64,000 bases of DNA from Occallatibacter gabretensis (GTDB lineage Bacteria; Acidobacteriota; Terriglobia; Terriglobales; Acidobacteriaceae). The stretch lies in contig NZ_LAIJ01000009.1 of NCBI RefSeq assembly GCF_001449115.1, positions 372,001 through 436,000 on the forward strand, read 5' to 3'. Shown here piece by piece: positions 9,373 to 18,763 of this stretch; positions within the stretch are counted from its first letter, which is position 1; every line of letters starts with the position of its first letter. Below the pieces are notes generated by a model. That model was not told where the DNA came from and did no database searches. It worked only from the letters and a program-made list of their open reading frames with translations. Made by a program: the position numbers and the translations under genes.

Positions 9373-10734
9373 TCAATTTGCCGGAACTTTCGAGTGAGAA
9401 ATCGTGTTCGATTTCTTGAGCCCTGCCGCTACGGCCTTGGTCAGAGATCCGCTGGAATCGTCGTCATTGAGCGCCCACACATAGGCGCCCCCGAGCTTCT
9501 TTTCCCGGATATAAGCTGTCTTGGTCGCCACCGAAGCGGGAGTGTCATAGGTGTAGAAGATCCCGCTCGACGGATTGTAGAGCATGGCTGCAACTCGGGC
9601 CGAATCGTACCAGGCAGTGAAGCCGTTCGTCCCGGTGAATTTTTCAATCGTCGTGTAGGTCAGAAATCCCGGAGTCAGGATCGTGTCGCAGCCGGGGGAT
9701 GGGTCTGCTTTGTTCGGGCGCGGACAGATGCCCGATCCATCGACCAGAGGTACGGGAGCCGGGCCAGTGGCCTTCTGGTAGAGGCCATGGTTTACGTTGG
9801 CGACGCCTTTCCATCCGACGGCATACAACGGCAGGCCCATTGTGTATTTGGCTGCGGGGACACCGGCCTTCAAATACGCCTTTACAGTCGCGTCGATTGC
9901 GGGCGAGCCATCGAGTGAAGGCTTTGCTGCGGCAGCGTAAAGCGAGGATGCCTGATTCGTCTGCTTATCGTCTGGAGTGGCTAAATCGTAGCCATCGATG
10001 GTGAGGAAATCCACTTGCTCGGCGGCGGCTTTTAAATCGATGTTGGCATATTTCTTCGGGTCGGATGGAGAGTCGAAGGTCAGAACATACCGTTTGCCCG
10101 TGCTCTTCGACAGAGTGTCGAGCTGGGTGCGGAACTCTTTTAGCAGTGCGGTGAAATTCTGTTTATCTGCCGAGGATGGAAACTCCCAGTCGATGTTGAA
10201 GCCATCGAAGAGGCCTGGGGCGTGAACGCCGGGAGCAATGTTGCCTTTGACAAAGAGATCGATGCACGAGGAGGCCAACGCCACGCGCCCAGCGGGCGTG
10301 GCGGCAGCGCTCACCCAGCCGGCAGAGTTGCCAGCCTGCCCTCCGAGTGAGATCAGCACCTTCAGATGCGGATGCAGCTCCTTGAGTTGAAGAATGGCTC
10401 CGAAGTTCCCATACGGAGGAGCGGTATAGGGCTTGCCACTCACACTTGGCAGGGACGAGTCGAGATAGGCCGCGGAGGGATCTTCGATCGCGCAGGTCGG
10501 CGTCGAAGTTGGAGTGACATCGCCAAAGGCGTAGATGAGATGTGTCAGCTCATTGGCAACGCCATTCTTTTGCAAATCCGCCAGTGTGAATCCACCATAG
10601 TGAATTCCCCACTCTTCGAAGTAGCCTCCGATGACCTTATCTGCGCGGGGTGCCTGTGCCGGCGAAGAAGAAATACATACCAGAAAAGCCAGCCAATACA
10701 GAGCCGTCCGGAAGGGGCGGAAATCTTTCGTCAT
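9373..10734 (-). CDS. Secreted glycoside hydrolase family 18 protein (chitinase-like)
   Basis: 453 residues with a signal peptide ending near SSPAQA. The (beta/alpha)8 barrel of GH18 is recognisable from GGYFEEWGIHYGGF at the start, ISLGGQAGNSAGW (the SxGG strand) and the catalytic strand FDGFNIDWEFP, in which Glu at about residue 184 is the general acid. The barrel closes with GAYVWALNDD. GH18 enzymes cleave beta-1,4 GlcNAc polymers by substrate-assisted catalysis, so chitin or a related glycan is the likely target, outside the cytoplasm. The middle Asp of the DxxDxDxE motif is replaced by Asn, which may alter activity. ATG 10734 is preferred over ATG 10743 because AGGAG lies 9 bases before the former but directly abuts the latter. 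The hydrolase genes upstream share the strand. Confidence 0.88.
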   Translation of the reverse strand: MTKDFRPFRTALYWLAFLVCISSSPAQAPRADKVIGGYFEEWGIHYGGFTLADLQKNGVANELTHLIYAFGDVTPTSTPTCAIEDPSAAYLDSSLPSVSGKPYTAPPYGNFGAILQLKELHPHLKVLISLGGQAGNSAGWVSAAATPAGRVALASSCIDLFVKGNIAPGVHAPGLFDGFNIDWEFPSSADKQNFTALLKEFRTQLDTLSKSTGKRYVLTFDSPSDPKKYANIDLKAAAEQVDFLTIDGYDLATPDDKQTNQASSLYAAAAKPSLDGSPAIDATVKAYLKAGVPAAKYTMGLPLYAVGWKGVANVNHGLYQKATGPAPVPLVDGSGICPRPNKADPSPGCDTILTPGFLTYTTIEKFTGTNGFTAWYDSARVAAMLYNPSSGIFYTYDTPASVATKTAYIREKKLGGAYVWALNDDDSSGSLTKAVAAGLKKSNTISHSKVPAN

Positions 10735-10914
10735 CGCAAACATCTCCTGAATTTCGCAATGTTCGCGCTCACGAAATATAGAACCATTGCATAAGATTTG
10801 AAACCGGGATTTTCCAATTGCCTCGTCTATATTACAGCCAGCCGAAAGTATGCTGACCCGGCGCCCTCAACAACTGGGTCTGGAGCAATGAGCGGCGGGC
10901 CAACGATCGTAATC

Positions 10915-12693
10915 TCACTGCGGAATTACCGGCAAAAGAAGAGCGCTGGGATGACCGGCATCGTGGTAGATCGTGTTGGATGCTTTTGTCATTTCCGTGT
11001 CAGAACTGCCGTCGCGGCCTGTATTGAGGTTGCGGTCGAAGCGCGGAAAGTTACTGCTGCTGACCTCGACGCGGATGCGGTGGCCCTTCTTGAAGACATT
11101 GCTGGTAGACCAGAGATCAATGGCAAATTCGTAAGCCTTGCCGGGTGTAAGAGGCGTGGCCTGTGCAGTTGACTGACGATAGCGAGCACGTACGATGCCT
11201 TCGGTCAGATTCTGCGCAAAGCCTTCTGGCGATACGTCGACGAGTTTGGCTGTGAAGTCGGTGTCGACGGCAGAAGAGGCGGCGAAGAGCTCGAGTGTGA
11301 CGGGGCCAGTCACTTCGAGATCGCGGTTAAGCGGCGGTGTTGAATAGACGATAACGTCGGACCGGTTTTCTAGCGTGGTCTGGTCGCGGGGACCTGCCGC
11401 TAGATGGTGAGCGTCGCAGCAAAGAGGACCGCCGGTGGTGGGCACGGGATTGGCAGGATCGTAAGTATAGTGATCGACGGTTTCTGCGCTTTGTTGCGCG
11501 AGCGAGAGCACGCCATCCCCGGATGCAGTATTGGCACTGCCGCTGGAGTGCAGGAAGTATTTCGTCTGCTTTGCGCGCGCGGGAGGCCAGGAGTCTTCAT
11601 CGCGCCAGGAGTTCTGGCCCATGACGAAGATGCGAACTGGCTTGCCAGTAGCGAAGCGGTTCTGCTTGCCGAGAAAGAGATAGTCATACCACTCGAGAGT
11701 GGCGGCGTTTTCGTCATACTCGGCCGCCGCGGTTCCGAAATCAACGTCACCGATTTTTCTACCTCCGCCGGCGTGGCCGCCAATGGTGACGAGGAGCCTT
11801 TGCCCTGCGCGAGCCTGAACATTGCCCGCGTGATCGCGCAGGCCGATGTAATTGCGTAGCGAACCGCCCTGAAAGATGTCGTACCAGGCGGCGATGGTGA
11901 GGGCGGGAACCTGAATCGAGCCGAACTGCTCCTCAATGGACCACTGCTTCCAGTAGTCGTCATAGGCCGGATGCGCGAGCCAGTCGAGGTAGTAGGGCGC
12001 GAGTTGCTGTGTTGCGCTGGCGGAGCCAAGGTCGAGAGGCAAGTTGAATAGAGGATAGTTTTTGAGCGGCAGAACTGTGCTGCCTGTCACGGCATTCGTG
12101 TTGGCGGTAGCAATGCGGTCCAGCGTGTCCTGCGCCAGGCCGGAGGTCCAGGATTGATTGAACCATTGCTCGAAAGCGCCGCCCTGATAGGTCCAGTTTT
12201 CATGGTAGTTACTGGCTGTGACAACCGGGCAGATGCCCGCCAGATGAGGAGGATGAGCGATAGCGGCGAGCATTTGCGTTGCGCCCACATAAGAGCCGCC
12301 GAACATGCCAACTTTTCCGTTTGAATGAGGGAGAGAGGCAACCCACTCGATGGCGTCGTAACCATCCGCAGTCTCATGCTTGAAGGGATACCACTCGCCG
12401 TCGGAACGATAACGGCCGCGCACATCCTGCACGACGATGATGTAGCCACGCAAGGCGGCCTGATGTGCAAAGCCCGCGGCGTTGTCTTTGTTATATGGGG
12501 TGCGCTCCAAAAGAACAGGGTAGGTCTGATCGGTATTCTGGCGATAAATATCGGCGCGCAGAATTGCGCCGTCGCGGGTCTTCATCTCAACGTTGTGCTG
12601 GACCGTGATCTCAGGAGCCGGCTGGCTGGTGGCGGGAATGCCCGCAATGCATGAGAGAAAAAGAACGCAAAAGCGGAAAGCATATCTGCGCAT
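10915..12693 (-). CDS. Secreted CocE/NonD-family (peptidase S15-like) alpha/beta hydrolase
   Basis: 592 residues with a signal peptide (about 1-23, ending PATSQ). Features of the CocE/X-Pro dipeptidyl-peptidase S15 group are clear: PVLLERTPYNKD, VVQDVRGRYRSDGEW, and the nucleophile elbow GGSYVG with Ser about 134. The C-terminal jelly-roll domain is seen from about residue 390 on (VTLELFAASSAVDTDFTAKLVDV, HRIRVEVSSSNFPRFDRN). Family members hydrolyse esters or amides such as cocaine, glutaryl-cephalosporins or X-Pro peptides; the substrate here cannot be told. AAGGA lies 5 bases before ATG 12693. It is 113 bases downstream of the GH9 gene on the same strand. Confidence 0.9.
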   Translation of the reverse strand: MRRYAFRFCVLFLSCIAGIPATSQPAPEITVQHNVEMKTRDGAILRADIYRQNTDQTYPVLLERTPYNKDNAAGFAHQAALRGYIIVVQDVRGRYRSDGEWYPFKHETADGYDAIEWVASLPHSNGKVGMFGGSYVGATQMLAAIAHPPHLAGICPVVTASNYHENWTYQGGAFEQWFNQSWTSGLAQDTLDRIATANTNAVTGSTVLPLKNYPLFNLPLDLGSASATQQLAPYYLDWLAHPAYDDYWKQWSIEEQFGSIQVPALTIAAWYDIFQGGSLRNYIGLRDHAGNVQARAGQRLLVTIGGHAGGGRKIGDVDFGTAAAEYDENAATLEWYDYLFLGKQNRFATGKPVRIFVMGQNSWRDEDSWPPARAKQTKYFLHSSGSANTASGDGVLSLAQQSAETVDHYTYDPANPVPTTGGPLCCDAHHLAAGPRDQTTLENRSDVIVYSTPPLNRDLEVTGPVTLELFAASSAVDTDFTAKLVDVSPEGFAQNLTEGIVRARYRQSTAQATPLTPGKAYEFAIDLWSTSNVFKKGHRIRVEVSSSNFPRFDRNLNTGRDGSSDTEMTKASNTIYHDAGHPSALLLPVIPQ

Positions 12694-12806
12694 ATCAATC
12701 CTTGAGTAGGGTAGTAATTCGATGGTGCGGCGAACGGCTCCGATAAGAATGCCCTCTCTGAGTGAGGCCGTGCAAGTGGAGCTGAAAAAGTGGTCTGCAG
12801 TTGATT

Positions 12807-14561
12807 TCAGGCCAGGCTACAAGCAGCGGCAAGCAGGAAAACGAGCGGGGCATTCCAGTTGATCGCAATTTCGTTCATGGAATACGCCCGCTGGTCATCG
12901 ATCCACATGCGCATGGGCGGCTGCTTGGGCACCGTGCGCGCGACTGTATCCGCAGGATGAGCATTGGGACCACCGGAAAGGAGGCCGGGCCACGGAGCGT
13001 CGATGCCATCCGCAGCGCTCGGGCGATGATGCGGATGCTGAAAGGGATTTGTTCCCACGCCAGTGACCCATGAGACACCGAAGCAATTGCGGCCAAGCAG
13101 GTAATGCAGGTTTCCCAGTGCTGCTTCGCGGAAGCGTGGAGTGGGTTGGAGATGGTCGGCGATGAGCAGCAGCAGCGACTGATTTCCGGCTGTGCCGTTT
13201 GAGCCCCAGTTATACTGCTCGGCCGCCATGGTGGTTCCGTAGCCGCCGGAGTCTGCGCGGTCGGCAAGCGACTGTGCCGCGTTCAATGTCTGCTCGATAA
13301 TTTGCGCGCGGAGAGATGCAGCCTGAGATTGGTTTGTGGATTTACGGCTAGAGAGAAGCCACGTCCAGTATGCCATTGGAGCAACCCAGGAGAATCCCGG
13401 CACCCAGCGCGAGCCCCCACGTGCAGTCACCGCAGGCTGAAGTGTGGCTGCTGCGAGGAATGCCTGTTCATATTGGGCTTCGCCGGTGGTGCGCCAGAGT
13501 TCCGCTGAGGCCCACAGAAGCTCATCGCTGCACCTGTTGTCGCCGTAGCCGCCTGTGCTAATACCCTTGGGGTTGTTGAACACCACATTCGGATTGGCTT
13601 GTGACCATTTCCATGCTTTTCTTGCAGCCTCAAGACATTGCTGCGCAAAGACTGGGTCATACGGCGCGTAGCAGCGGGCTGCGATGGCGGCGACAGAGGC
13701 CAGATCGGCTGTGGCACAGGTGCTCTTGTAAGGCTCCGAGCCGGTACCGATGATGTAGCTGGTCAGCGTGTCCTGCTCCGGCATGATGAAGGCGCAGAAC
13801 TGCTCGCTGGTCTGCTTGTGCCAGACGCCGCCATCGGCATCCTGCAGGGAGAGCATCCAGGCAAGATTCCAGCGGACTTCCGCGAGGTAATCCGGTATCT
13901 TGCCGCCGGATTCAGGAATGTCGAGGTGCAGCTTTGCGAGCTGATGCGGGTACAGCTCCCAGGCCCAGAGAAGCGTTCCCGTCGAAATTCCGCTGTTGAC
14001 GATGTAACGGCCGTAATCGCCTGCGTCGTGCCAGCCTCCGGTATTGGCAAATGGACCAGTCTTACCGCTTGTAGCATGGAAAGCGCCGTCGGCATGACAA
14101 GCTGCGTGATGGTACGGGCCTATTGTGACCGCAGTGCCGCAGCGCTGCCCATGAAAACCGAGCATGGAAGTGCGTAGAGCATCCGTGAAGGATGCGGCAT
14201 CGATCGGAAAAAGATCGCTCTTGAGTGAGCCTGAGATGAGACGGTATTTACCCGGATGTGTGAGACCGGAGAAGTCAGCCAGAACCACGCTGTCGCCGGA
14301 AAGAGCATCGGTGAGAGGCGCGGAGACGGACGCTTCGAATACGGAATGCGTCAAGTCGCTTTCAGTGACGATGCGAAAGGTTTTGGCAGCATTCGAGGCA
14401 GGCAGGGTGGCGACTTTACGCCAGTGCGGCGCGTAGCCAATCTGGCTGAGGACAGCCGAAGGAGGTCCAGTCACCGGATCTTGCGCACGCAAGCCTTTCG
14501 TTTCTGCAATGGCTGCGAGACTGGAGAGTCCCAGGTATTTGAGAATTGTGCGACGGCGCAT
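12807..14561 (-). CDS. Glycoside hydrolase family 9 (endoglucanase-type) with N-terminal Ig-like domain
   Basis: 584 residues. The N-terminus MRRRTILKYLG followed by a hydrophobic stretch resembles a twin-arginine signal. An Ig-like cellulase domain follows (about 30-125, SQIGYAPHWRKVATLP). The (alpha/alpha)6 GH9 barrel is shown by GGWHDAGDYGRYIVNSG (catalytic Asp pair near 178-181), the HHRPS element near the C-terminus, and SMNEIAINWNAPLV, whose Glu near 563 is the expected acid. GH9 enzymes cleave beta-1,4-glucans by inversion, so cellulose, cello-oligosaccharides or a related glucan is likely. No carbohydrate-binding module is attached. It is the first gene of a minus-strand run that continues into the CocE-type and GH18 genes, and it is divergent from the eCIS operon. 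Confidence 0.92.
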   Translation of the reverse strand: MRRRTILKYLGLSSLAAIAETKGLRAQDPVTGPPSAVLSQIGYAPHWRKVATLPASNAAKTFRIVTESDLTHSVFEASVSAPLTDALSGDSVVLADFSGLTHPGKYRLISGSLKSDLFPIDAASFTDALRTSMLGFHGQRCGTAVTIGPYHHAACHADGAFHATSGKTGPFANTGGWHDAGDYGRYIVNSGISTGTLLWAWELYPHQLAKLHLDIPESGGKIPDYLAEVRWNLAWMLSLQDADGGVWHKQTSEQFCAFIMPEQDTLTSYIIGTGSEPYKSTCATADLASVAAIAARCYAPYDPVFAQQCLEAARKAWKWSQANPNVVFNNPKGISTGGYGDNRCSDELLWASAELWRTTGEAQYEQAFLAAATLQPAVTARGGSRWVPGFSWVAPMAYWTWLLSSRKSTNQSQAASLRAQIIEQTLNAAQSLADRADSGGYGTTMAAEQYNWGSNGTAGNQSLLLLIADHLQPTPRFREAALGNLHYLLGRNCFGVSWVTGVGTNPFQHPHHRPSAADGIDAPWPGLLSGGPNAHPADTVARTVPKQPPMRMWIDDQRAYSMNEIAINWNAPLVFLLAAACSLA

Positions 14562-15232
14562 GCAGCGATCTTACTGGAGCAGGGAGACGCAATATTTTTT
14601 GTCAGTTGAAAGTCAGTTTCAGGCCTCCTCGACGAGTCATAAAACATTTATAAAATTTTTTCTGGACAGAGCGCTCAGGCTCGGAGTAATCTTCCGCCAC
14701 ATTGAAGTTCTTGCATTGTTGAGCAGTTAAAGAGAAAACAGACCGTGCTATGCGTCTCCGAGACGTGATGGCCGGCCCGGAACGAATGCGGGATTGATAC
14801 GGTTCACCCAGCGCCTTCACTATCTGCAACAGAAGTGAAAGGAAAGCGGAACAGGCGCGAGAGCACTTTGTATCGGTTTCTCCAGCTTGCAAATCCGTGT
14901 ACAAGATAGTTCCACGCATTCGCTAAATGCGCGATGAGGGGTTGTGTGTCTGCCAGCGCTCGCGGCTTGAGCTGAAGCAGGTGCAGTAGGATCGCGCGAA
15001 TTTGCTGTCTGCTTCTGTTACTGCTGTCTTTTATCGCCTTGATAACAACATTTTCAGAGAAATTGTGACCTTTTAAGCGTGGTCCAGGGTCGTCTGTTTC
15101 TGATTCTCACCCCAACGAGCGAAAGTATGCTCGCGGGGGAATGCGGGATTGTGTCGACTCGGCTTTACTGCTTCGGGCTATATCTTTTCTGAAATGCTTT
15201 TGGGCTCCCAATCAGACAAGGAGGGACGCACT
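14562..15232. other. Intergenic region between the GH9 gene and the eCIS operon
   Basis: About 670 bases separating two divergent units, so it must hold the promoters for both. No credible gene is present. A run rich in A/T at 14640-14665 lies near the GH9 start. On the plus strand, TTGATA at 15039-15044 is a possible -35, but no good -10 follows it. The last bases before the sheath start hold a strong ribosome-binding site (AAGGAGGG). No att-like repeat, tRNA remnant or integrase was noticed. Confidence 0.45.
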
Positions 15233-16768
15233 ATGTCCGCATTTACCTACCCGGGCGTTTACATTGAGGAACTGCCGAGCGCAGTCCACACCATTACCGG
15301 GGTCGCTACTTCGGTTGCAGCGTTTGTAGGTTGGGCCGACCAGGGATCTGTTACGCAGGCCACACTTGTGGAGAGCTGGTCCGACTTCCAGACGCAGTTC
15401 GGCGGATTGGATTCGCGCAGCCTGCTGGGCTACGCGGTGAATCAGTTCTTTGCCAATGGCGGTGGGCAGGCATACATTGTGCGGCTTGTGTTTACAGACG
15501 CCAAGACAGCTTCATCCTCAGGCGCAGGCGGGTTCAAGATCGGCGGACTTCCGGTCTTTGCCGCGAATCCAGGCGGCTGGGGCAGCAACATTGCCCTCAC
15601 GGTCACGCTCAATCCGGCGGATGCTACGCGCTTCAGCATCCTGGTGCAACAGGTATCCACCACAGGTGGCCCGACGGTCACCCTTGAGAATTTCGTCAAT
15701 CTCTCACTCAATTCCGCGGACCCGCAGGGTAATTATTTTGTCACGGTGATTGACAGCGAATCGACCAACATCACGTTCATCGATCCGTCCAATCCCACCG
15801 CTACTTTGACCCCGGGCACCACCATCGCGGCCATGAGCCTGACGCAGTTGAAAGGCGGCAATGATGGAACGCCGCTTACGCCAAGCACCGGGAATTTTGA
15901 AACCGCACTGACGGCGACTGGCGCAGGTGTAAACCTGCTGAGCAATGTCTTCTTCAATCTGCTTTGTGTGCCCGGCGAAACCACGCCGGCGGTTGTGACA
16001 ACTCTGCAGGGGTTCTGCGCAGACCCTTCCAACCGCGCGTTCTACATTGTCGATCCGCCTTCGACGGCAACCTACGCCGCGCTCAACACTTCAGGGCCCG
16101 GAGCAATTGTCACCGCGCCGAACGCGGCCAACTCCGCATTGTATTTCCCATGGGTCTCGGCACCCGATCCGCTTGCTGGCAATCGACCAAAGATGGTGCC
16201 GCCATGCGGATTTGTGGCCGGCATTTATGCGGCAACAGATGCGGCGCGCGGTGTGTGGAAGGCTCCCGCAGGCATTGACGCGGGGCTGACTGGCATCAAC
16301 GGTCTGCAATACAGCCTGACTGATCAGCAGAACGGGGACCTGAACAAGCAGGCGATCAATTGTCTGCGATCGTTTCCGGTTTACGGAAACATTGTTTGGG
16401 GTTCACGCACGCTGCTCGGCAATGATCAGGTGGGGTCGCAATGGAAGTATGTGCCGATTCGCCGCTTTGCTCTCTTCCTGGAGTCGAGCCTGTATCAGGG
16501 CACGCAGTGGGCGGTCTTCGAACCGAACGACGATACGCTGTGGGGTCAGTTGCGGATGAACATTGGCGCATTCATGCAGGGACTCTTCCAGCAGGGCGCA
16601 TTTCAGGGAACTACGCCGCAGCAGGCTTACTTTGTGAAGTGCGATTCCGAGAACAATCCTCAGGCAAGCATTGACCAGGGAATTGTGAGCGTGACGGTCG
16701 GATTTGCGCCGTTGTATCCGGCGGAGTTTGTGGTGATTCAGATTCAGCAGATGGCCGGCCAGTCGTAG
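15233..16768 (+). CDS. eCIS contractile sheath protein
   Basis: 511 residues. The N-terminus has the sheath hallmark YPGVYIEELPS, and the C-terminal domain carries the conserved polymer-handshake region (RRFALFLESSLYQGTQWAVFEPND, then LWGQLRMNIGAFM and a final strand around QIQQMAG). The sheath surrounds the inner tube and shortens to drive it into the target. A middle insert (about 114-185) holds an outward-facing domain with LENFVNLSLNSADP. ATG 15233 has AAGGAGGG seven or so bases upstream; an upstream in-frame start would add 28 residues lacking family similarity. It is the first gene of the locus and the only sheath gene; Afp and PVC clusters carry three. Confidence 0.95.
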   Translation: MSAFTYPGVYIEELPSAVHTITGVATSVAAFVGWADQGSVTQATLVESWSDFQTQFGGLDSRSLLGYAVNQFFANGGGQAYIVRLVFTDAKTASSSGAGGFKIGGLPVFAANPGGWGSNIALTVTLNPADATRFSILVQQVSTTGGPTVTLENFVNLSLNSADPQGNYFVTVIDSESTNITFIDPSNPTATLTPGTTIAAMSLTQLKGGNDGTPLTPSTGNFETALTATGAGVNLLSNVFFNLLCVPGETTPAVVTTLQGFCADPSNRAFYIVDPPSTATYAALNTSGPGAIVTAPNAANSALYFPWVSAPDPLAGNRPKMVPPCGFVAGIYAATDAARGVWKAPAGIDAGLTGINGLQYSLTDQQNGDLNKQAINCLRSFPVYGNIVWGSRTLLGNDQVGSQWKYVPIRRFALFLESSLYQGTQWAVFEPNDDTLWGQLRMNIGAFMQGLFQQGAFQGTTPQQAYFVKCDSENNPQASIDQGIVSVTVGFAPLYPAEFVVIQIQQMAGQS

Positions 16769-16821
16769 TCGTAACGGCTAAGCCCAAGACACCTGAGACA
16801 TAAGAAAAGAGGATTTACGGT

Positions 16822-17349
16822 ATGCCTCCATTCTCTGTAAACACGACGCGCCTGGACCCCTACAAGAATTTCAAGTGGCGGGTGAAATGGGACGGCAAAT
16901 ATTGCTACGGCGGCAGCAAGCTGACCGGGCTCAAGCGCTCCACAGAAGTTGTGGAGCATCGTGCAGGCGGCGATCCTTCAACCGCTCACAAGTCACCGGG
17001 TAGGACCAAGTACGAGGCCATTACGCTGGAACGCGGTCTGACGCAGGACCTTGCCTTCCACGATTGGGCAGGACTGGTGTGGAACTTTGGCGCGGCACTT
17101 GGCTCTGAGGTTTCGCTCGCCAGCTTTCGCAAGAATCTCTATCTGGAGCTTTACAACGAAGCCGGCCAGGTGGTGATCGCATACAAGATTTACCGCTGCT
17201 GGGTCTCCGAGTATCAGGCGATGCCGGACCTCGATGCGAATGCCAACGCTATCGCCATTGAGCACATCAAGATCGAGAACGAAGGCTGGGAGCGCGACAC
17301 AAGCGTCACCGAGCAGCAAGAGCCAACGCTGACAACGGTGAACACGTAA
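16822..17349 (+). CDS. eCIS inner tube protein (gp19/Hcp-like)
   Basis: 175 residues. It matches the T4 gp19-type tube family: an N-terminal DPYKNFKWRVKWDGKY strand pair, a VEHRAGGDPST loop, ITLERGLTQDLAFHDW, and a closing helix and strand (AIEHIKIENEGWERD). Hexamers stack to form the lumen through which cargo travels. AGAGGA precedes ATG 16822, and the gene follows the sheath by 53 bases, so the two most abundant particle proteins lead the operon. Confidence 0.93.
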   Translation: MPPFSVNTTRLDPYKNFKWRVKWDGKYCYGGSKLTGLKRSTEVVEHRAGGDPSTAHKSPGRTKYEAITLERGLTQDLAFHDWAGLVWNFGAALGSEVSLASFRKNLYLELYNEAGQVVIAYKIYRCWVSEYQAMPDLDANANAIAIEHIKIENEGWERDTSVTEQQEPTLTTVNT

Positions 17350-17366
17350 AGCCGAAAGAAGGCTGA

Positions 17367-18074
17367 ATGAGAACGCTCTCCAATCTCGACTTCCTCGAAC
17401 TTTGGGAGCGCGGGGCGGTGTTGCATCCGCTGGACCGCGCGCTGCTCGCCATCTCCATGGCCGCGCCCGGCGAGGACTACGGCACACTGGCCGCGTGGCC
17501 GCTGGGCAGGCGCAACGTCGCGCTGAACCAGCTGCACCGTGCCTGCTTTGGCCAGATGCTCACAGGCTGGGTTGCCTGCCCGGAGTGCAGCGAGCGTCTG
17601 GAGTTTTCCCTGGACGCTGAGAAACTGTATGGCGATGTGCAGGAGATTGCGGGGGAGATCGTCATCGATGGACGGAGGTTTCGTCCGCTTACAAGCAGAG
17701 ATCTTGCCGGAGTTGTGAACGAGAGCAATGAACAGGCTGCTGCGCTAAAGCTGATGCGACAGTGCTGCCTCGATAGCGGCGAGTTTGACGGCAGCACGTT
17801 TTCGCTGGAAGAGATTGATGCGATCAGCGAGCAGTTAGCGCAGGCTGATCCGCTGGCGGAGACGCTGCTGGAGTTGCAGTGCGCGGAGTGCGGCCATTGC
17901 TGGAATGAGCCGCTGGATATGGCTGCGTGGCTGTGGACAGAGGTTGAAGCGCGTGCGCGACGCCTGCTGCTGGATGTTCATACACTGGCCGCCACGTATG
18001 GCTGGTCAGAAGCTGAGATTCTCTCGCTGAGCGAGCAGCGCCGCGGGCTGTACATGGAGATGGTGCGGGCATGA
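17367..18074 (+). CDS. T4-baseplate-like eCIS protein with zinc-ribbon cysteines
   Basis: 235 residues. The N-terminal segment LSNLDFLELWERGAVLHPLDRALLAIS recalls the T4-baseplate-type family found in this class of locus, though I assign it by position and general pattern only. Two cysteine clusters stand out: C71-x2-C74 (CPEC) and C172-x2-C175-x2-C178 (CAECGHC), about 100 residues apart, which would bind a structural zinc. The remainder is helical and acidic. It overlaps the next gene by ATGA. A baseplate or assembly-chaperone role is inferred from its place between tube and cap genes. Confidence 0.7.
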   Translation: MRTLSNLDFLELWERGAVLHPLDRALLAISMAAPGEDYGTLAAWPLGRRNVALNQLHRACFGQMLTGWVACPECSERLEFSLDAEKLYGDVQEIAGEIVIDGRRFRPLTSRDLAGVVNESNEQAAALKLMRQCCLDSGEFDGSTFSLEEIDAISEQLAQADPLAETLLELQCAECGHCWNEPLDMAAWLWTEVEARARRLLLDVHTLAATYGWSEAEILSLSEQRRGLYMEMVRA

Positions 18075-18763
18075 GGAGCTATCTGCATCGCATGGCTGCG
18101 AACGCATTATCGCGCGAACGCTCAATTCATCCCGTCCTGGGTTCGCTCTGGGCTTCGCAGCGAAGCGCAGATTCATTCGAGGCTTCGGGGGAGACGCTTG
18201 TGCCTGGCGCAAGACCGCAACGCGCGCAGGATGCCGAGCAATCGCAGACGCCAATCCAGCCTCGGTCTCTGGTCCAGAGTGCGCGCATGGAATCGATGGA
18301 TGTAGAGAGAGAGCAGCGTTCGGCTGAGCATAGTTCTGAATTTATGCCGCAGACCAGAGCAGAAGTGGCAATGCCAATACATCCTTCATCAGAGACCGCG
18401 CAGGTTCATGCGATGAGCGCGCTTCCACGTGTGGCATCTCAGTCTGAAGGCGATAGCGGATTGCGGGCGGTGGGATCAGAGTTCCAGCAGCGAAACTTCA
18501 AGCCGCTGGTGCCGGAATCTTCGGAACGGGCTCAAGCTTCGCAAAACGTCGCAGTGCCAGCAGTAGCGGCTCCGCGTATTGACTCCTTCAGGCGCCAGGC
18601 GCTCGCGCAATCCTCGCGCGGGCCGGATTCCATCGAGATTCATATCGGTCGCATTGAAGTGCTTGCTGCGCAGCCGCAGCCTGCACAGCGTCCGCCGGTG
18701 CAACCGGCGCGCAAATCGCTTGACCTGGGTGAGTATCTTCGCCGTGGCGGAGGAACCCGATGA
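18071..18763 (+). CDS. Small disordered eCIS protein with conserved C-terminal motif, function unknown
   Basis: 230 residues. Residues 1-180 are rich in Gln, Ser, Ala, Glu and Pro with no hydrophobic core, so most of the chain is probably disordered. The C-terminus is different: DSIEIHIGRIEVLA near 195 forms a predicted beta strand, followed by a proline-rich linker and a basic tail (SLDLGEYLRRGGGTR). From memory, proteins with this kind of tail occur at the same position in other eCIS loci, ahead of the DUF4255 gene. It is joined by ATGA overlaps to the genes on both sides. It may be a linker, cap accessory or assembly factor. The short, disordered chain does not look like a tape measure. 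Confidence 0.65.
   Translation: MRSYLHRMAANALSRERSIHPVLGSLWASQRSADSFEASGETLVPGARPQRAQDAEQSQTPIQPRSLVQSARMESMDVEREQRSAEHSSEFMPQTRAEVAMPIHPSSETAQVHAMSALPRVASQSEGDSGLRAVGSEFQQRNFKPLVPESSERAQASQNVAVPAVAAPRIDSFRRQALAQSSRGPDSIEIHIGRIEVLAAQPQPAQRPPVQPARKSLDLGEYLRRGGGTR

Noticed and set aside
14602-14919. 105-codon minus-strand open frame upstream of the GH9 gene
   Set aside because: Composition is not protein-like and its 3' end abuts the GH9 promoter region; nothing supports translation.
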